DNA of 64,000 nt from Liolophura sinensis (GCF_032854445.1 NC_088301.1:48603116-48667115); one strand, 5' to 3'; shown: positions 39,301 to 50,518, counted from the first letter of the stretch. The notes: generated by a model not told the origin, from the letters alone. Numbers and translations: made by a program.

Positions 39301-39932
39301 CCAGAGTTGAGTCTTGTTCTTTGTCAATAAGACCGCATTTTCAAATCCAGGCATTGCCTTGCTTTGGCTTTTGCATCAGAAAGTTTGTCACTTTAATTAT
39401 CTCCAAATTCTTTATAGACACTAAACGTTGGATCTTTGGTTTATATAGTCATAGTGCTTTTGGTTCTGCAATTTGGCATCTATAACACTATAGCAGTGTC
39501 TATAAGTTTGTAAGAGCAAGGGCGCAGTCGTCGACAACTCTAGATTCACACAGTTATTATTTCTTAACAAAAATTAATATATCAATCTTATAGATTGAGA
39601 TAAAGGAGTCAAGTAACATCGTAGATATAGATGTATTGTTTACAGTTCAATACCCCAAAAATATTTAACAGAAACCACCGGACAAGAAAGTATATAAATT
39701 GCGAAATTTAGAAAGAGAAGAGAAGTCTTCAGTGATTTCAAGGCTGTGGAACAGCAGAAAATCTGCCTAGGCCTTTGTCTTGCACATACAGCATGTAATT
39801 GTATAGCGAGATGGCAGGATATAGAGTGAGCCTGAGAGAACCCATGGATTGGTCACATATATTCGGCTTATGTTCCCTTTTCAGGTGATAAGTTTAAAAG
39901 TGTAAGTATACACCATCTGATACCTGAACAAC

Positions 39933-42900
39933 ATGTCTGACACAAAAGATGACGTGTATGAGCTAATAACAGAAGAGCAAATAAGAGATGCTGAGGAACA
40001 TCGCAGTCCGGAAGTAAGACGAACGCCATTGCTCTCCAACGTCCAGACACTGTTCCCAGAAGTAGAGGACAAACATGTTAACTTAAGCCTGAAGCTTGAG
40101 TCTATGCAAACCACAGGTAAACACTACATCACTTTCTAAATAGTGTAAATACCATTTATTTATAAAGAAAACATGAATCTTTTTTTTTTCAAAATAATGA
40201 ATGAATGAATGAACGAACAAATGCTTAGGGTTTAACGTTGTACTGAACATATGAAGACAAGGAGTCATTAGATGTGTGTACATATGCGGACTCTTATTGT
40301 GGCAGGGTAAGTCCATGATGCCAAATTGCTGCAGCCAATGAAGTGTCATGCCAAAGACACCAAACATGACACCTCACCCAGTCACATCATACTGACACCA
40401 GTCAAACCAGTTCTGTTTTGTTGGTCTAAACTCTCAGTGTTAAGCGTCAAGCCAGGCAGTAACAAGTACAATTTTGTCCTTGGTATGACCCAGCGTGGGT
40501 TTGTTCCCGGGTCTCTCAACTGCAAGGATCTCGCCAGTCGCAATGTGATGCTTGCAGGCTGTAAAAACTATACTCCTGTTCGCAACAATATGACGCCAGT
40601 CAACTGCAACATGACCATCACCCGCAGGACCCAACATGTATGCACGCCCGCCCGCCTGTCGCAATATGATGCTTGCCGGCTGTAAAAACTATACTCCTGT
40701 TAGCAACAATATGACGCCAGTCAACTGCAACATGACCATCACCCGCAGGACGCAACATGTATGCTCACGGGCACTGATGACAGCTGTCTGAAACAAGTAC
40801 ACCATCTCCGGCTGCAAGATGACCCCTACTAGCCATGTTGCAGTGGAAGTCATACTTGTTGCCTATGCAGTGGTGGAGTGTTGCAGCTTCTATGCAGTGG
40901 ACAGGTGTACTTATTGTGGCTGGAAGCAATCATAAGGAAAACCTCACTATCCAGTGGTAAACAAGGAAGCTTACTCATGATGGGCTCTGGGGGAAGGTTG
41001 GATCTGAATGGCTGGGCAGGGTTTTCCTTCCTTATTTCTTTTACTGTAAGATGGTCGTTCTAAATGACGTGCCCTCCAGCACCATACAAGTGCATCTCTA
41101 AAGAGCCTTTATGTTTATTGTATATGTATGCTGCCACTGTCCTACACTACATAAAATAGTTAGGAGAATTACTTCTTGTGTAGTGCAGAACAAACTTCCT
41201 TATTATGTAGTGCATCACATCTGAAAATGTTTTGTGTTTCTTTCAATGTTGGTTCTGGTAATGAAAAATGAAGCTCAATGAGTTTATGAATTTCCATATA
41301 GAATTATCACGTGTTCAATAAAAGAAAGGTGCAATAATATGATTATTAGATTTTCAGACAATGATTTGATAGTACATGGCTGAATACTGGTAATAAACTA
41401 GTAGCGAAACGGAAGATGTGACTAATCAAAGTTCCGAGCTCAGTCACAACTCATTCTCTGGCTTTATTTATTGGCAGGTTCCTTCAAATTTAGGGGAATC
41501 ATGAACCAAATTCGTTTTATTCCACCTGAAGTAAAGTCAGGAGAAAAGAAGCTAATTACAATGTCGGCAGGAAACTACGGCAAAGCATTTGGACACGTGA
41601 CCAAGGAATTGGGTCTCAAGGGTTTGTGTTTGATCCCCAAATTCGCACCTGCCAACAGAGTGGATGTAATAAAGGTATAGTTAATTCTTTCTTTGATGCA
41701 GTTGCTGTAGTAAAGCTGAGTAGTAACCAATTCAGAAATAGTACATAGGCCCATGTGTAAACAAATGGTCAAGAGGAATGTATATCAATTCAGGTTTTTC
41801 AAACAACATAGCTTTAAACTTTCTTAGCATTTTAACTTGTCCTCTCTTAATTTGGTCTAACGAAGGAAAACACTATTTGCATTTGTGATAGTTTTTGCCA
41901 ATGTGTGTTGGAAGGGCTATGGCGTGGAAATCATACCCACCCCTAATGAGGAACTTCAGCCGACGGTGGACAGGTATGTCCAAGAGATGGGATATGTGTA
42001 TACTCACCCTTTTGATGATTTACACCTCATCGCTGGATACAGCAGGTAAGATGATCTGCCAGAAGGTCCATGATACAGGATCAGAGGCCCATCTAATCTG
42101 CTCACTGTAACGTTGTCGAAACTGGCTTTATTAAGTACAATTAACTTATATGTCCATGCATCATTGCAGGCTGTTTCTGTATTTCTGTAACATGATCCAT
42201 TTATTGATTTCAACAGTTCTAATTAACATTTGTGTGTATAAATAACTATTGTTTGTATAGTGGTAATGTACCTGTACCTTAATGATTTGCATTGAAAACA
42301 ATGCATTTAAATGTATTCAAAGTGTTTCTCTTAATTTTGTCTCAGGAAATATGGTCTTATTGCTTTTCTTACATCTTAAATATACATGCTTGTCTGCATA
42401 TAGACTTGGACAGATGATTGATGTAACATTGATTTAAGGATGTGATTAGAAACTGCAAAGATGAACTTTCAAACCCACGCTTCAGGCTATGCTGTCTTTC
42501 ATATAAATGTCACATTAGTCCTCTGATTCAAACAGGTCTCTACAGTTGATGACTCTAACACATAGTTATAATCAGTTTACTAACCACCACTCTATTAACG
42601 GATTGGCTGTCCTGTATAAACAGCTTTGTCAAATTCGATAGCTTGGGGTTTGTATAATGTACCGCCCTTGTCGCACGCCATTGCCCTGGATCATTATGTG
42701 TTTTCTGTTCAGCCTCGGATCTGAGATATTGGAATCCAGGCCTCTGCCAGATGTTGTTGTTGTCTGTTGTGGTGGAGGGGGTGTTCTTGCTGGGGTGGCC
42801 ACCGCAATCAAACTGAGACGACCCGAATGTAAGGTATATGGCGTCGAACCCGAGAGAGGTAATGTGTTCTCTAAAGCGCACTTCAGATCAACAAATTAAC

Positions 42901-44556
42901 AAAAAATGTTAGGAAGCTAAAACAGATTTCGTAAAATATTTGATGACCACTGGAGATGTTGTAAATTTGTCATATGTGCAAAAAAGATGTATACAAAGTG
43001 AATGAAGCTGAAACTTGGCATGTCCATAGGGATAATGCGAACATGTAGATACAGAACTTTTTTGAGCGAAATTATGGAATAAACACATCATGAATCAGTG
43101 ATTGAGGGTGACCACTGCTGGATCAGTGATTGAGGGTGACCACTGCTGGATCAGTGATTGAGGGTGACGAACATTGCTGGATCAGTGATTGAGGGTGACC
43201 ACTTCTGGATCAGTGATTGAGGGTGACAACTGCTGGATCAGTGATTGAGGGTGACCACTGCTGGATCAGTGATTGAGGGTGACCACTGCTGGATCAGTGA
43301 TTGAGGGTGACCACTGCTGGATCAGTGATTGAGGGTGACGAACATTGCTGGATCAGTTATTGAGGGTGACCACTGCTGGGTCAGTGATCGGGGTGACGAA
43401 CATTGGATGATTGATTCAGCGCGATGAGTGCTGTATCAGTGATTCATGATTATGCCTGCTGGATCAGTGATTCAGGTTGACTACTTCTGGATCAGTGATA
43501 CAGGTTGACGTCTGCCAGATCAGTGTTTCAGGGTGACCAGTGATGGATTAATAATTCAGGCTAACAACTGCTGGATCAGAGATTGAGGTTCACGTTTGCC
43601 TGATTAGTGATTCATCTTGCTAGAAGGCCTTATCATGAATAATTGTTTCAGGGTGACTACATTTGTGATATCGGCCCTTTGTTACACCTTTAAATGTCAA
43701 GGGTTATGTCACAATCAATTACTTATTTATTTGTTTGATTAGTGTCTTAGGTTGCTGGCAGACCTTGCCGCTTACGGCTGGAGATGTCACAATCATAAGT
43801 ATTAATATAATTTTGCTTCAGCGCCAACAATGTTTGAAAGTTTTAAGGCGGGCCATGCGGTAACTATGCCATCCGTGAAATCCATTGCTTCCGGATTGTC
43901 TCCACCTTTTGCAGGTATAAATCATACATGTGATACAAAAAAAAAAAATTGTTGCACACGTTTCATATGCTATATTTTAAATATGATATGTTATTTTGTA
44001 CGATACACACAGATTTATGAATGTTTGAAAGAGGTCGTACTTTATACTTAATAGAAATGTCTATATAATATACTGAACTTTGATTTTGATTTCTAAAATA
44101 GAATGCTGTCTTTCAAAGCTGTAAATTTCTATTAGCTAGGGCGTAAATTGAAAATGCAGACTGTTATTGAATGTTATATTAGTACAGGACCCTTGCTGGC
44201 CACAACAGTTCTTCCAGCGTGGGATCCATATTGCACAAAAGGTATAATGTTATCTATAGATGTATTAATTTGAGTAAACGTGCTTGGCTGATGACAGTTC
44301 TTATATCATTTCAGGAAAAATTACTTACAACCACTGTCGGAAGTATGTAGATGACATCTTGCTGGTTTCTGATGATGAAATCAGAGCGGCAGTTAAAAGA
44401 CTCTACCATGCTGGGTTGGTGGTTGAGGCATCGGGTAGTGCTGCAATGGCTGCCATGTTGTTTGATAAAATCCCAGATGTCAACGGCAAAAACGTTGTTA
44501 TAGTTATTACTGGTGGTAACGTTACGCCAGATGAATTGGTGAAACTGTGTGAGTGA
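39933..44556 (+). CDS. Serine/threonine dehydratase-like PLP enzyme (fold type II, 6 exons)
   Basis: Exons: 39933-40116, 41478-41674, 41915-42045, 42713-42858, 43822-43914, 44315-44556, all GT-AG with agreeing phases, giving 330 residues. That is the usual length for serine racemase or catabolic threonine dehydratase. Lys65 in GSFKFRG is the expected PLP Schiff-base lysine. SAGNYGKAF (91-99) is the substrate loop, CCGGGG (189-194) the phosphate-binding tetraglycine, and TGGN near the C-terminus the PLP-pyridine motif. Residue 92 is Ala where human serine racemase has catalytic Ser84, so dehydration of L-Ser/L-Thr to a 2-oxo acid and ammonia is more likely than racemisation. The Glu of the racemase metal site is kept (EPERG), but the following Asp is not. 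The loop His of SxGNH is Tyr here. The protein is probably cytosolic, as no targeting peptide is seen. Exact substrate unknown. Confidence 0.85.
40185..40545 (+). mobile_element. Dispersed repeat (SINE-like, GAATGAATGAA tail type) in intron 1
   Basis: The unit starts with (GAAT)n, then GGGTTTAACGTTGTAC, GGAGTCATTAGATGTGTGT, CATGCCAAAGACACC, CACCCAGTCACATCATACTG and GGTATGACCCAGCG. Short pieces of the same end (TTTAACGTCGTAC with GAGTGAGTGCTTGGG, or the reverse complement) recur at 34125-34160, 57338-57368 and 59836-59872, so it is a family. No protein is encoded. Confidence 0.6.
40541..40770 (+). repeat. 121-bp tandem duplication in intron 1
   Basis: CAATGTGATGCTTGCAGGCT at 40541 and CAATATGATGCTTGCCGGCT at 40662 each start a unit. 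It contains AAAAACTATACTCCTGTT, CAACAATATGACGCCAGTCA and CATGACCATCACCCGCAGGA. The copies are nearly identical, so the duplication is young relative to other repeats here. Confidence 0.85.
43085..43620 (+). repeat. 28-bp minisatellite in PLP-enzyme intron 4
   Basis: The unit GGATCAGTGATTGAGGGTGA + CCACTGCT repeats about ten times with high identity from 43098 to about 43380. It then decays into variant units (GATTCAGG, CAGATCAGTG) up to about 43620. A few units carry CGAACATTGCT in place of CCACTGCT, showing higher-order shuffling. Confidence 0.9.
43722..43790 (-). mobile_element. SINE fragment with internal deletion
   Basis: TTATTTATTTGTTTGATTAG, TGTCTTAGGTTGCTGGCAGACC, TTACGGCTGGAGATG joins the SINE tail directly to its middle block, with the TACGGCGTAAAAC to CCCACGA part missing. 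Confidence 0.55.
44188..44241 (+). other. Possible 54-nt in-frame cassette exon of the PLP enzyme
   Basis: Between exons 5 and 6 there is an AG-flanked stretch (TTAGTACAG|GACCC...) with a donor AAAG|GTATAA. It is 54 nt long, open and phase 1 at both ends. It would insert GPLLATTVLPAWDPYCTK between PPFA and GKITYNHC. Family members run PPFAG directly into the Y-x-HC segment, so inclusion would add a loop near the active-site domain. It may also be chance. Confidence 0.3.
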
Positions 44557-44687
44557 CATTTGCCTTATGTTGTCTATTGACCCCTAATTACTACTAATGG
44601 CAGGACAACTTATGTGATAATCCATATAACTATTATTTATGTACACATTACAGTAATAGTATGACACACCCAAATAACAGAACTTGT

Positions 44688-44692
<5 letters not shown>

Positions 44693-44751
<59 letters not shown>

Positions 44752-44830
44752 GTAAATATATATATATATATAAATGTATAAGTGAAATACTCTTGAGTAG
44801 GATGTAAAACGCTGATTAAATAGATAAATA
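44693..44830 (+). repeat. (TA)n tract and SINE tail after the PLP-enzyme gene
   Basis: A (TA)n tract of about 80 bp, with one interruption, is followed at 44775-44830 by TATAAGTGAAATACTCTTGA and GTAAAACGCTGATTAAATAG, the 3' end of the main SINE in plus orientation. A polyadenylation hexamer AATAAA lies at 44930-44935, about 375 bp after the stop codon. Confidence 0.6.
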
Positions 44831-45063
44831 TGTATATGGAACATGTATATATTAAGACAGTCATTGAGAGAATTGCTTTATATTGCAGAAATTTAAAAGC
44901 TTATTTAGCCTTTCCTTAAAGTCCTGAAAAATAAAAGAAATTGACGAGTAAGGTTTTGTAATATCAGGACATACATTATTTCATTTGTCTGATTTGTATA
45001 ATATCTCATACATGCCAAAAGAGTGAATTACAGTGTGGTCTCAAAAAATTAGTGTGTTAAAGA

Positions 45064-45362
45064 CACTACAAAGCTGCCAGGGCCAGTCAGTTCTCATTCA
45101 TCTGTTACTTGTAACAGAAAGTCTGTTGTCTGAGTGATTCTTGAATGCATTCTGTTATTACTGCAGATTGTTATGTTAAATGTAGCACACATATTCTATT
45201 AAGTCAACATGTTGATTCTGTTAGACTAGAAGGATACTGTTTTGAGTATGGCAGAATATTGTGTTATAATAACAGAATACATTTAGCATCACTCAGACAA
45301 CAGACTTTCTATTACAATTTACAGATGAATGAGGACTGATTGATCCCGGTGGCATTATAGTG
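45064..45362. mobile_element. Foldback MITE with ~95-bp terminal inverted repeats
   Basis: The left arm from 45064 (CACTACAAAGCTGCC) pairs with the reverse complement of the right arm ending at 45362 (CACTATAATGCC). Long shared blocks are CTCATTCATCTG, AGAAAGTCTGTTGTCTGAGT and ATTCTGTTATTA. The centre is about 100 bp and AT-rich. No coding capacity is present. Ends are good to a few bases; the target duplication is not clear. Superfamily not assigned. Confidence 0.75.
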
Positions 45363-46071
45363 TTTTATAATGTATAGCGTGTCTTGTGTGATCTGTGTAC
45401 AGTAAGTATACGTTTAACGGTGCTTTATATGTACCCCAGGCACTCATGGTTTCCACCTCCCACAAAACTGACTGTCATGATGTGTGTATGTCTAAAATTC
45501 TTGAGTATGGAGTGGAACAACAAATATATAAGATAAATCGGATGTCTATATTGTAGATAAACAGTGAGAGTGACGACAGAAAAAGATACATGTATTTAGA
45601 TATAGTACATCGAGCAAATCTTATTTTATTTTTTCAAACTTGTCTCTTAAATTCATGTGTGGACTGCATGGAATCAATCGCACACGTATATACTGTACAA
45701 CCACTTGTAGTTAGATGGCTTGAATAAATATGTAGAAACTATATAGTCAACTTTTCCACCATAAATCGTCCAATCAGTCATTTATTCTGAAAACGTTGAA
45801 TATGGATGATATGGAGTGCAGTTATATATGGATGTCTTCTGCAGAAATGTGTACAGTTTATAAATTGAAAAGTATCAGGCCCAAGAGCATGTGATATTTT
45901 TAGATCACCTCTGTCTTGGAAAATGATGCATGAAACTAGAATGCACTGGTATATTCGTATATTGGCCAATTTGGTACCGATGCACCAATGGTACCGATGT
46001 GTGTATGCCAGTGCAAGTTTCAGACTTCTGTATGTAGGGGCCTGATAGATATATTATTGGATATCATATAC

Positions 46072-46158
46072 AGGAATGTGAGGTTTCTGGCTACAAACAG
46101 AGATAGACCTATATATATATAGGTCTATCTCTGTTTGTAGCCAGAACCTCACATTCCT
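46072..46158. repeat. Near-perfect 43-bp-arm palindrome
   Basis: AGGAATGTGAGGTTTCTGGC through AACAGAGATAGACCTATATA reads back in reverse complement directly afterwards, with essentially no spacer and one base indel. A third, direct copy of CTACAAACAGAGATAG follows at 46159-46175, then (TA)n. Such a structure can extrude as a cruciform and is also a known trouble spot for cloning and assembly. Confidence 0.85.
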
Positions 46159-46174
46159 CTACAAACAGAGATAG

Positions 46175-46212
<38 letters not shown>

Positions 46213-46616
46213 CCAAAAGCTCACAAAAGAATGGCAAGATATTGGCATATTTGCAAGACATACCCTGTTACACATGTTTATTCTTAATTCCAAAAAACAG
46301 AGGATATATAAAGAGATAGTGTAATGAATGATGTGGTATAAATTGATTAACCTCTTATAAAAGTAAAGAAGCGTTTATTTATTTCTACATTTGATTATGG
46401 CTTGTCAACATACCCAAGGATGTTTTGCTTAATTGGCTTCATTTTATTCATGGTTTCATAGGTCTTATCGGTGGGGTAAATTAGAGTAATTCACTGATCT
46501 GTGGCAGGTAACTGGATAACTTTCCTACGCGCAATGTAAGTCGTATTGCATGCTGCATGAAATGCAGAGCAGTCTCGGTGCAGCAGACTTCCAATGAATA
46601 GCTGTTAGGGGGTACG

Positions 46617-46815
46617 ACCATTATCCCAGAGGACAGTTTCCCAGTAGGTCACTATCCCAGGGCCATTATTACAGTTGTCATTATCCCAGTAGTCCATTAT
46701 CCCAGCACCATTGTCCCAGTAGGCCATTATCCCAGTAGGCCATTATCCCAGTGACCATTATCCCAGTGGCCATTAACCCAGTGGCCATTATTCCAGTAGG
46801 TCAGTATACCAGGCA
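46617..46815 (+). repeat. Left minisatellite arm (CCATTATCCCAGTAGG units)
   Basis: About twelve degenerate copies of a 15-16-bp unit CCATTATCCCAGTAGG lie here. The reverse complement, CCTACTGGGATAATGG, is the half-unit of the array at 48546-49290. The array is shorter and more diverged than the right-hand one. Confidence 0.8.
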
Positions 46816-47387
46816 GACATCTTCCCAATACATCATTTTATAATAAAACATAAAAATTCATTTTATTTCACATTGAAACTTAGTTACAGGAAATGAAATA
46901 TTGTCAACTTTTCAACTTAATTTTAGCTATATGAATTTTTATACATGTAGGTGTATTTAGACATTTCATAATAATTGGATATTGCTCAAGGTTATACTTC
47001 TAAAAATAATTTTTTCAAATCATCGTTTATTTCTGATCTGATTTAACAATATAGGTATTGTTAGACATTTCATAATAATGGGATACTTTTATAGTTTGTA
47101 TAAATATATTTTTTTTCAATATTTCATATTTAAATGTCTGTTAAATGTGTATGACTCGATTAGTTCATCATCCATGACAGTGGGCCAGATCTTGCTAATC
47201 ACAGTGTCATAGCGTTTGCTGCTGAAGAGTCTGACGAATATATCATCTGTGCATGTGGAATTAAGTATAAACATGTGTAAAAGTGTATACCCTGCATGTG
47301 CAAATATCTTGCCAATCTTTTGTGAGCTTTTGGCTTTATATGTATATATGTATATGTTCTCAGATGATATTCTCTTATAGTGTTCTT

Positions 47388-48260
47388 AGCCAGAAACCTC
47401 AGGAAGCACTTTTTCAGCTTGGGTTCTCAGATATGTGGTATATGGATGGCAATTATGCCATGGCCCCTAACATATTTATGCAGATATATGTTATCCAAGC
47501 CCCTCTTGGAGACAATGCAGTTTCTTGTACCTGTGCTCCTTTATCGCACAAAATCAGAGTCTGTTATGAGGAAATGCTCCAAGCTGTTGTCAACAGATAA
47601 GAAAATCTAGGATTTACACCAGACCCAACAACTGTAGTCACTGACTTTGAGTAAGCTTCGATCTAACTACTATCTCTATCTTAAGACATCAAACACAGGG
47701 TTGTTTCTTTCATCTGACCCAAATTTTATGGAGGAAGATCCAGCAGCTTGGGCTAACAGAACGACGATGGAACCGACAACGATGTGAAGTGTTTCTGGGG
47801 CAAGTTGGATGGCCTGGCCTTCCTTCCTCTCAATGACGTTCAACAATGAATCGAACAGCTAAGAGATAATGTTCCACCAGGTCTTGAAGAATTGGTTACC
47901 AGCTTTGATACCACATATGTAACTGGCTCATGCAACATTGTTGAGCACCTGGCTGTGATGAATTTAGAGGACGTCTCCCTGATGTTTCCCCCACGTTTGG
48001 AATGTCAGTGATAGAACATTGGATAAAAAGTACCGGACGAACAATCTGTGTGAAGTCAGGAATCTTGCATTTTCACAGCACGTAGGACATGCCCATCCCG
48101 CCATTTGGAATTCAATATTTTCCCTGAGGAAGGAAGTGGCTCTGACTATGCGACCATGCAACTCTTTGTAGGACAGTTGCTCAGAAAAAGAGTAAAATGA
48201 TCGGACTTGTTCCGAACACCGAGATGGGACGTGGACCATTGCTGAAACACTAAATGCTGT
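47388..48260 (+). mobile_element. Degenerate Mutator-like (MULE) transposase
   Basis: Translated in pieces, the stretch shows the MULE transposase core. WYMDGNYAMAPNIFMQIYVI (catalytic-Asp region, family form W-x-x-DGTFK-x-x-P) is followed by CYEEMLQAVVN and PDPTTVVTDFE (second Asp). Next come CFFHLTQ-like, a GKLDGLAFLPL block, EELVTSFDTTYVTGS and NLCEVRNLAFSQHVGHAHPA. Reading frames change several times and stops interrupt, so the gene is dead. The FLYWCH/zinc-finger N-terminal region and a clean start are not seen. Only the core (about 290 codons) is recognisable. Confidence 0.75.
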
Positions 48261-48545
48261 ATCTAACAACAGGCGATGGACTTAGATTGGAATTTGTATT
48301 GACATGAAAACATTGACATTCTATCGATATTTCTTTTAACAGTGCTTTCTTTTATGATGTATCATGACGATAATATTCATCAAAATATGTGCTGATTTTC
48401 TCTTCACACTGATTTTTACAAGACCAGAGTAATAGTAAAACAACTGTATATCTTTGTCTTATTTTTGTTCTTTTATCCGTTTATATGGGTGTATGTGGAT
48501 ATCCGAGGAGGACAATTTCCTACATGTACGTTTGTTAGAACACTG

Positions 48546-49290
48546 GACAGGGATAGTGACCCTCTGGGTTAATGTCCTCATGAGATTATGTCCTACTGGA
48601 ATAATGGCCCTGGGATAGTGTCCCTACTGGGATGATGGCCCTGGGATAGTGTCCTACTGGGATGATGGCCCTGGATAGTGTCCTACTGGGATGATGGTCC
48701 TGGGATAGTGTCCTACTGGGATGATGGCCCTGAGATAGTGTCCTACTGGGATGATGGTCCTGGGATAGTGTCCTACTGGGATGATGGTCCTGGGATAGTG
48801 TCCTACTGGGATAATGGCCCTGAGATAGTGTCCTACTGGGATGATGGTACTGGGATAGTGTCCTACTGGGATGATTGTCCTGGGATAGTGTCCTTCTGGG
48901 ATGATGGTCCTGGGATAGTGTCCTACTGGATGATGGTCCTGGGATAGTGTCCTACTGGGATAATGGCCCTGGGATAGTGTCCTACTGGGATAATGGCCCT
49001 GGATAGTGTCCTACTGGGATGATGGCCCTGGGATAGTGTCCTACTGGGATGATTGTCCTGGGATAGTGTCCTACTGGGATAATGGTCCTGGGATAGTGTC
49101 CTACTGGGATGATGGTCTTGTGATAGTGTCCTACTGGGATAATGGCCCTGGGATAGTGTCCTACTGGGATGATGGTCCTGGATAGTGTCCTACTGGATAA
49201 TGGCCCTGGGATAGTGTCCTACTGGGATAATGGCCCTGGGATAGTGTCCTGCTGGGATGATGGTCCTGGGATAGTGTCTTAATGGGATGA
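48546..49290 (+). repeat. Right minisatellite arm (30-bp units, ~24 copies)
   Basis: The unit CTGGGATAGTGTCCTACTGG + GATGATGGTC is 30 bp and made of two related halves. It repeats about 24 times with few changes, and some copies lose one base. Because 30 is a multiple of three, a frame SYWDDGPGIV stays open at 48678-48947; this is not evidence for a protein. The half-unit is the reverse complement of the unit at 46617-46815. Confidence 0.9.
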
Positions 49291-50518
49291 TGACCTACAG
49301 CCAGTTGTAAGACCGACCTCACAAGGAGCGACGTCGACAGTTTCTTGCCACCTTGCATGCGATCTTATAGGTTTATCCAGGTGGGTGTCTTTGTGTCTTG
49401 GAGACGCCATGACAAAGTAAACATTGGAGAGACAGGGGAAAAAAGGACAAAAGGTTGGAAATGAGACACTATGATTTAAAATTTTGGCTATAAATTAGTG
49501 CATGCAAGGATCCAAGAACATGCAAAGCAATTAGTAGGATTGGCGTTTAGCTATAATATATACTGTAGAATATTTGACTTATAATGGTGATCCAGTTTAT
49601 AGTGGGAAGAACTGCTTGGCTGGCCTGTGGCTCATGTAATTGTATTTTACATTCCTTATATATTAGACTGAATATATATATATGAAGATAAGAAACAGGT
49701 GCTATATAGGCCTACTAATAACACAACCTGCCAAATTCACAACTGATGATACAATTATTACCATGTGTATTCAGATCAGATAAGAATTGATCTGCAGTTA
49801 AAGGTCCATGATATTTGTATGTTGAAGGAATGGGCAATTACATTTATCGAACGCCCACTGAGAACAAACAATGTGTGCATTAGGCCCATATGTCCTCCTT
49901 ATGTGGGTTTATATATACCCATGCTTACCTTCGGAAATGACACTAGCTTTACTTGCTCAAATATGTCACTATATACATATATATTCACTTAAAAGTTAAT
50001 ACCATATGTTTATTGACAATTCCCTGCTCCATGGACCTAGAGATCCAGGTGGATGAAGGGTTGGTAATGTGGTGGATTGAGAGAGATAACTGAAATTATC
50101 CCTACTTATTATATTATATTTATTAGCACTGATAAATGTCCAAAATAATACAGCATAAAAACTGTCTGGTGTCCATTCATTCATGCGCAGGGAATGTACT
50201 GTCTTTCATATCCCTCCTTCTCGTTGAATATACCACCATGTCTATCCGCCTGATTTACCTTGAATTAAGTACTGGACAGTATGTGATCCTCTTTTGATAC
50301 TCTTTTCGAAATGTACATTTGACACATGTACATGTGAATAGAGTTCATATAGAGAAATGTATGGGAATAGAGTTCACTTTAAAGGGCTGAAACTCTGTGA
50401 TAGTATGATGATCTTCAACCCAGTTGCTGTTGGACAATAGGCCTATATATGATGAAATACATGAGAACTGAGCTGAAAATGTATATGTATCATGATGTGG
50501 AAAAACCAAGTCAGCACT

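Larger units (their letters stand above)
35923..39932. other. Intergenic DNA between ABCA and PLP-enzyme genes
   Basis: No gene is recognised. Two stretches, about 37500-37650 and 37900-38060, share the motif order CCCGCCACTTTT-like then ACTCGGAAGTGG or TTACTCAGGG-like. A similar stretch lies at 22975-23115, suggesting a degenerate dispersed repeat. A SINE tail-like piece (TTATTTATGCTATTTATTTC) lies at about 37797-37850, and an A-run at about 39188-39204. Confidence 0.45.
46072..47405. repeat. Larger inverted repeat with arms 46072-46256 and 47295-47405
   Basis: TATAAAGCCAAAAGCTCACA at 46206 has its reverse complement at about 47323-47342 (TGTGAGCTTTTGGCTTTATA). TGAGGTTTCTGGCTA at about 46079 pairs with TAGCCAGAAACCTCA at about 47387-47401. 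The (TA)n lies between the two blocks in both arms. The left minisatellite array (46617-46815) sits in the loop. Confidence 0.65.

Noticed and set aside
41895-42110. 71-codon frame MPMCVGRAMAWKSYPP
   Set aside because: Wrong frame over exon 3 of the PLP enzyme; the true frame reads GYGVEIIPTPNEEL from 41915.
43085-43620. CRISPR-like regular repeats
   Set aside because: Units are directly adjacent with no unique spacers, in an intron of an animal gene: a minisatellite.
48678-48947. 89-codon open frame of repeated SYWDDGPGIV
   Set aside because: It is a by-product of a 30-bp minisatellite whose period is a multiple of three; neighbouring units with one base lost break the frame.
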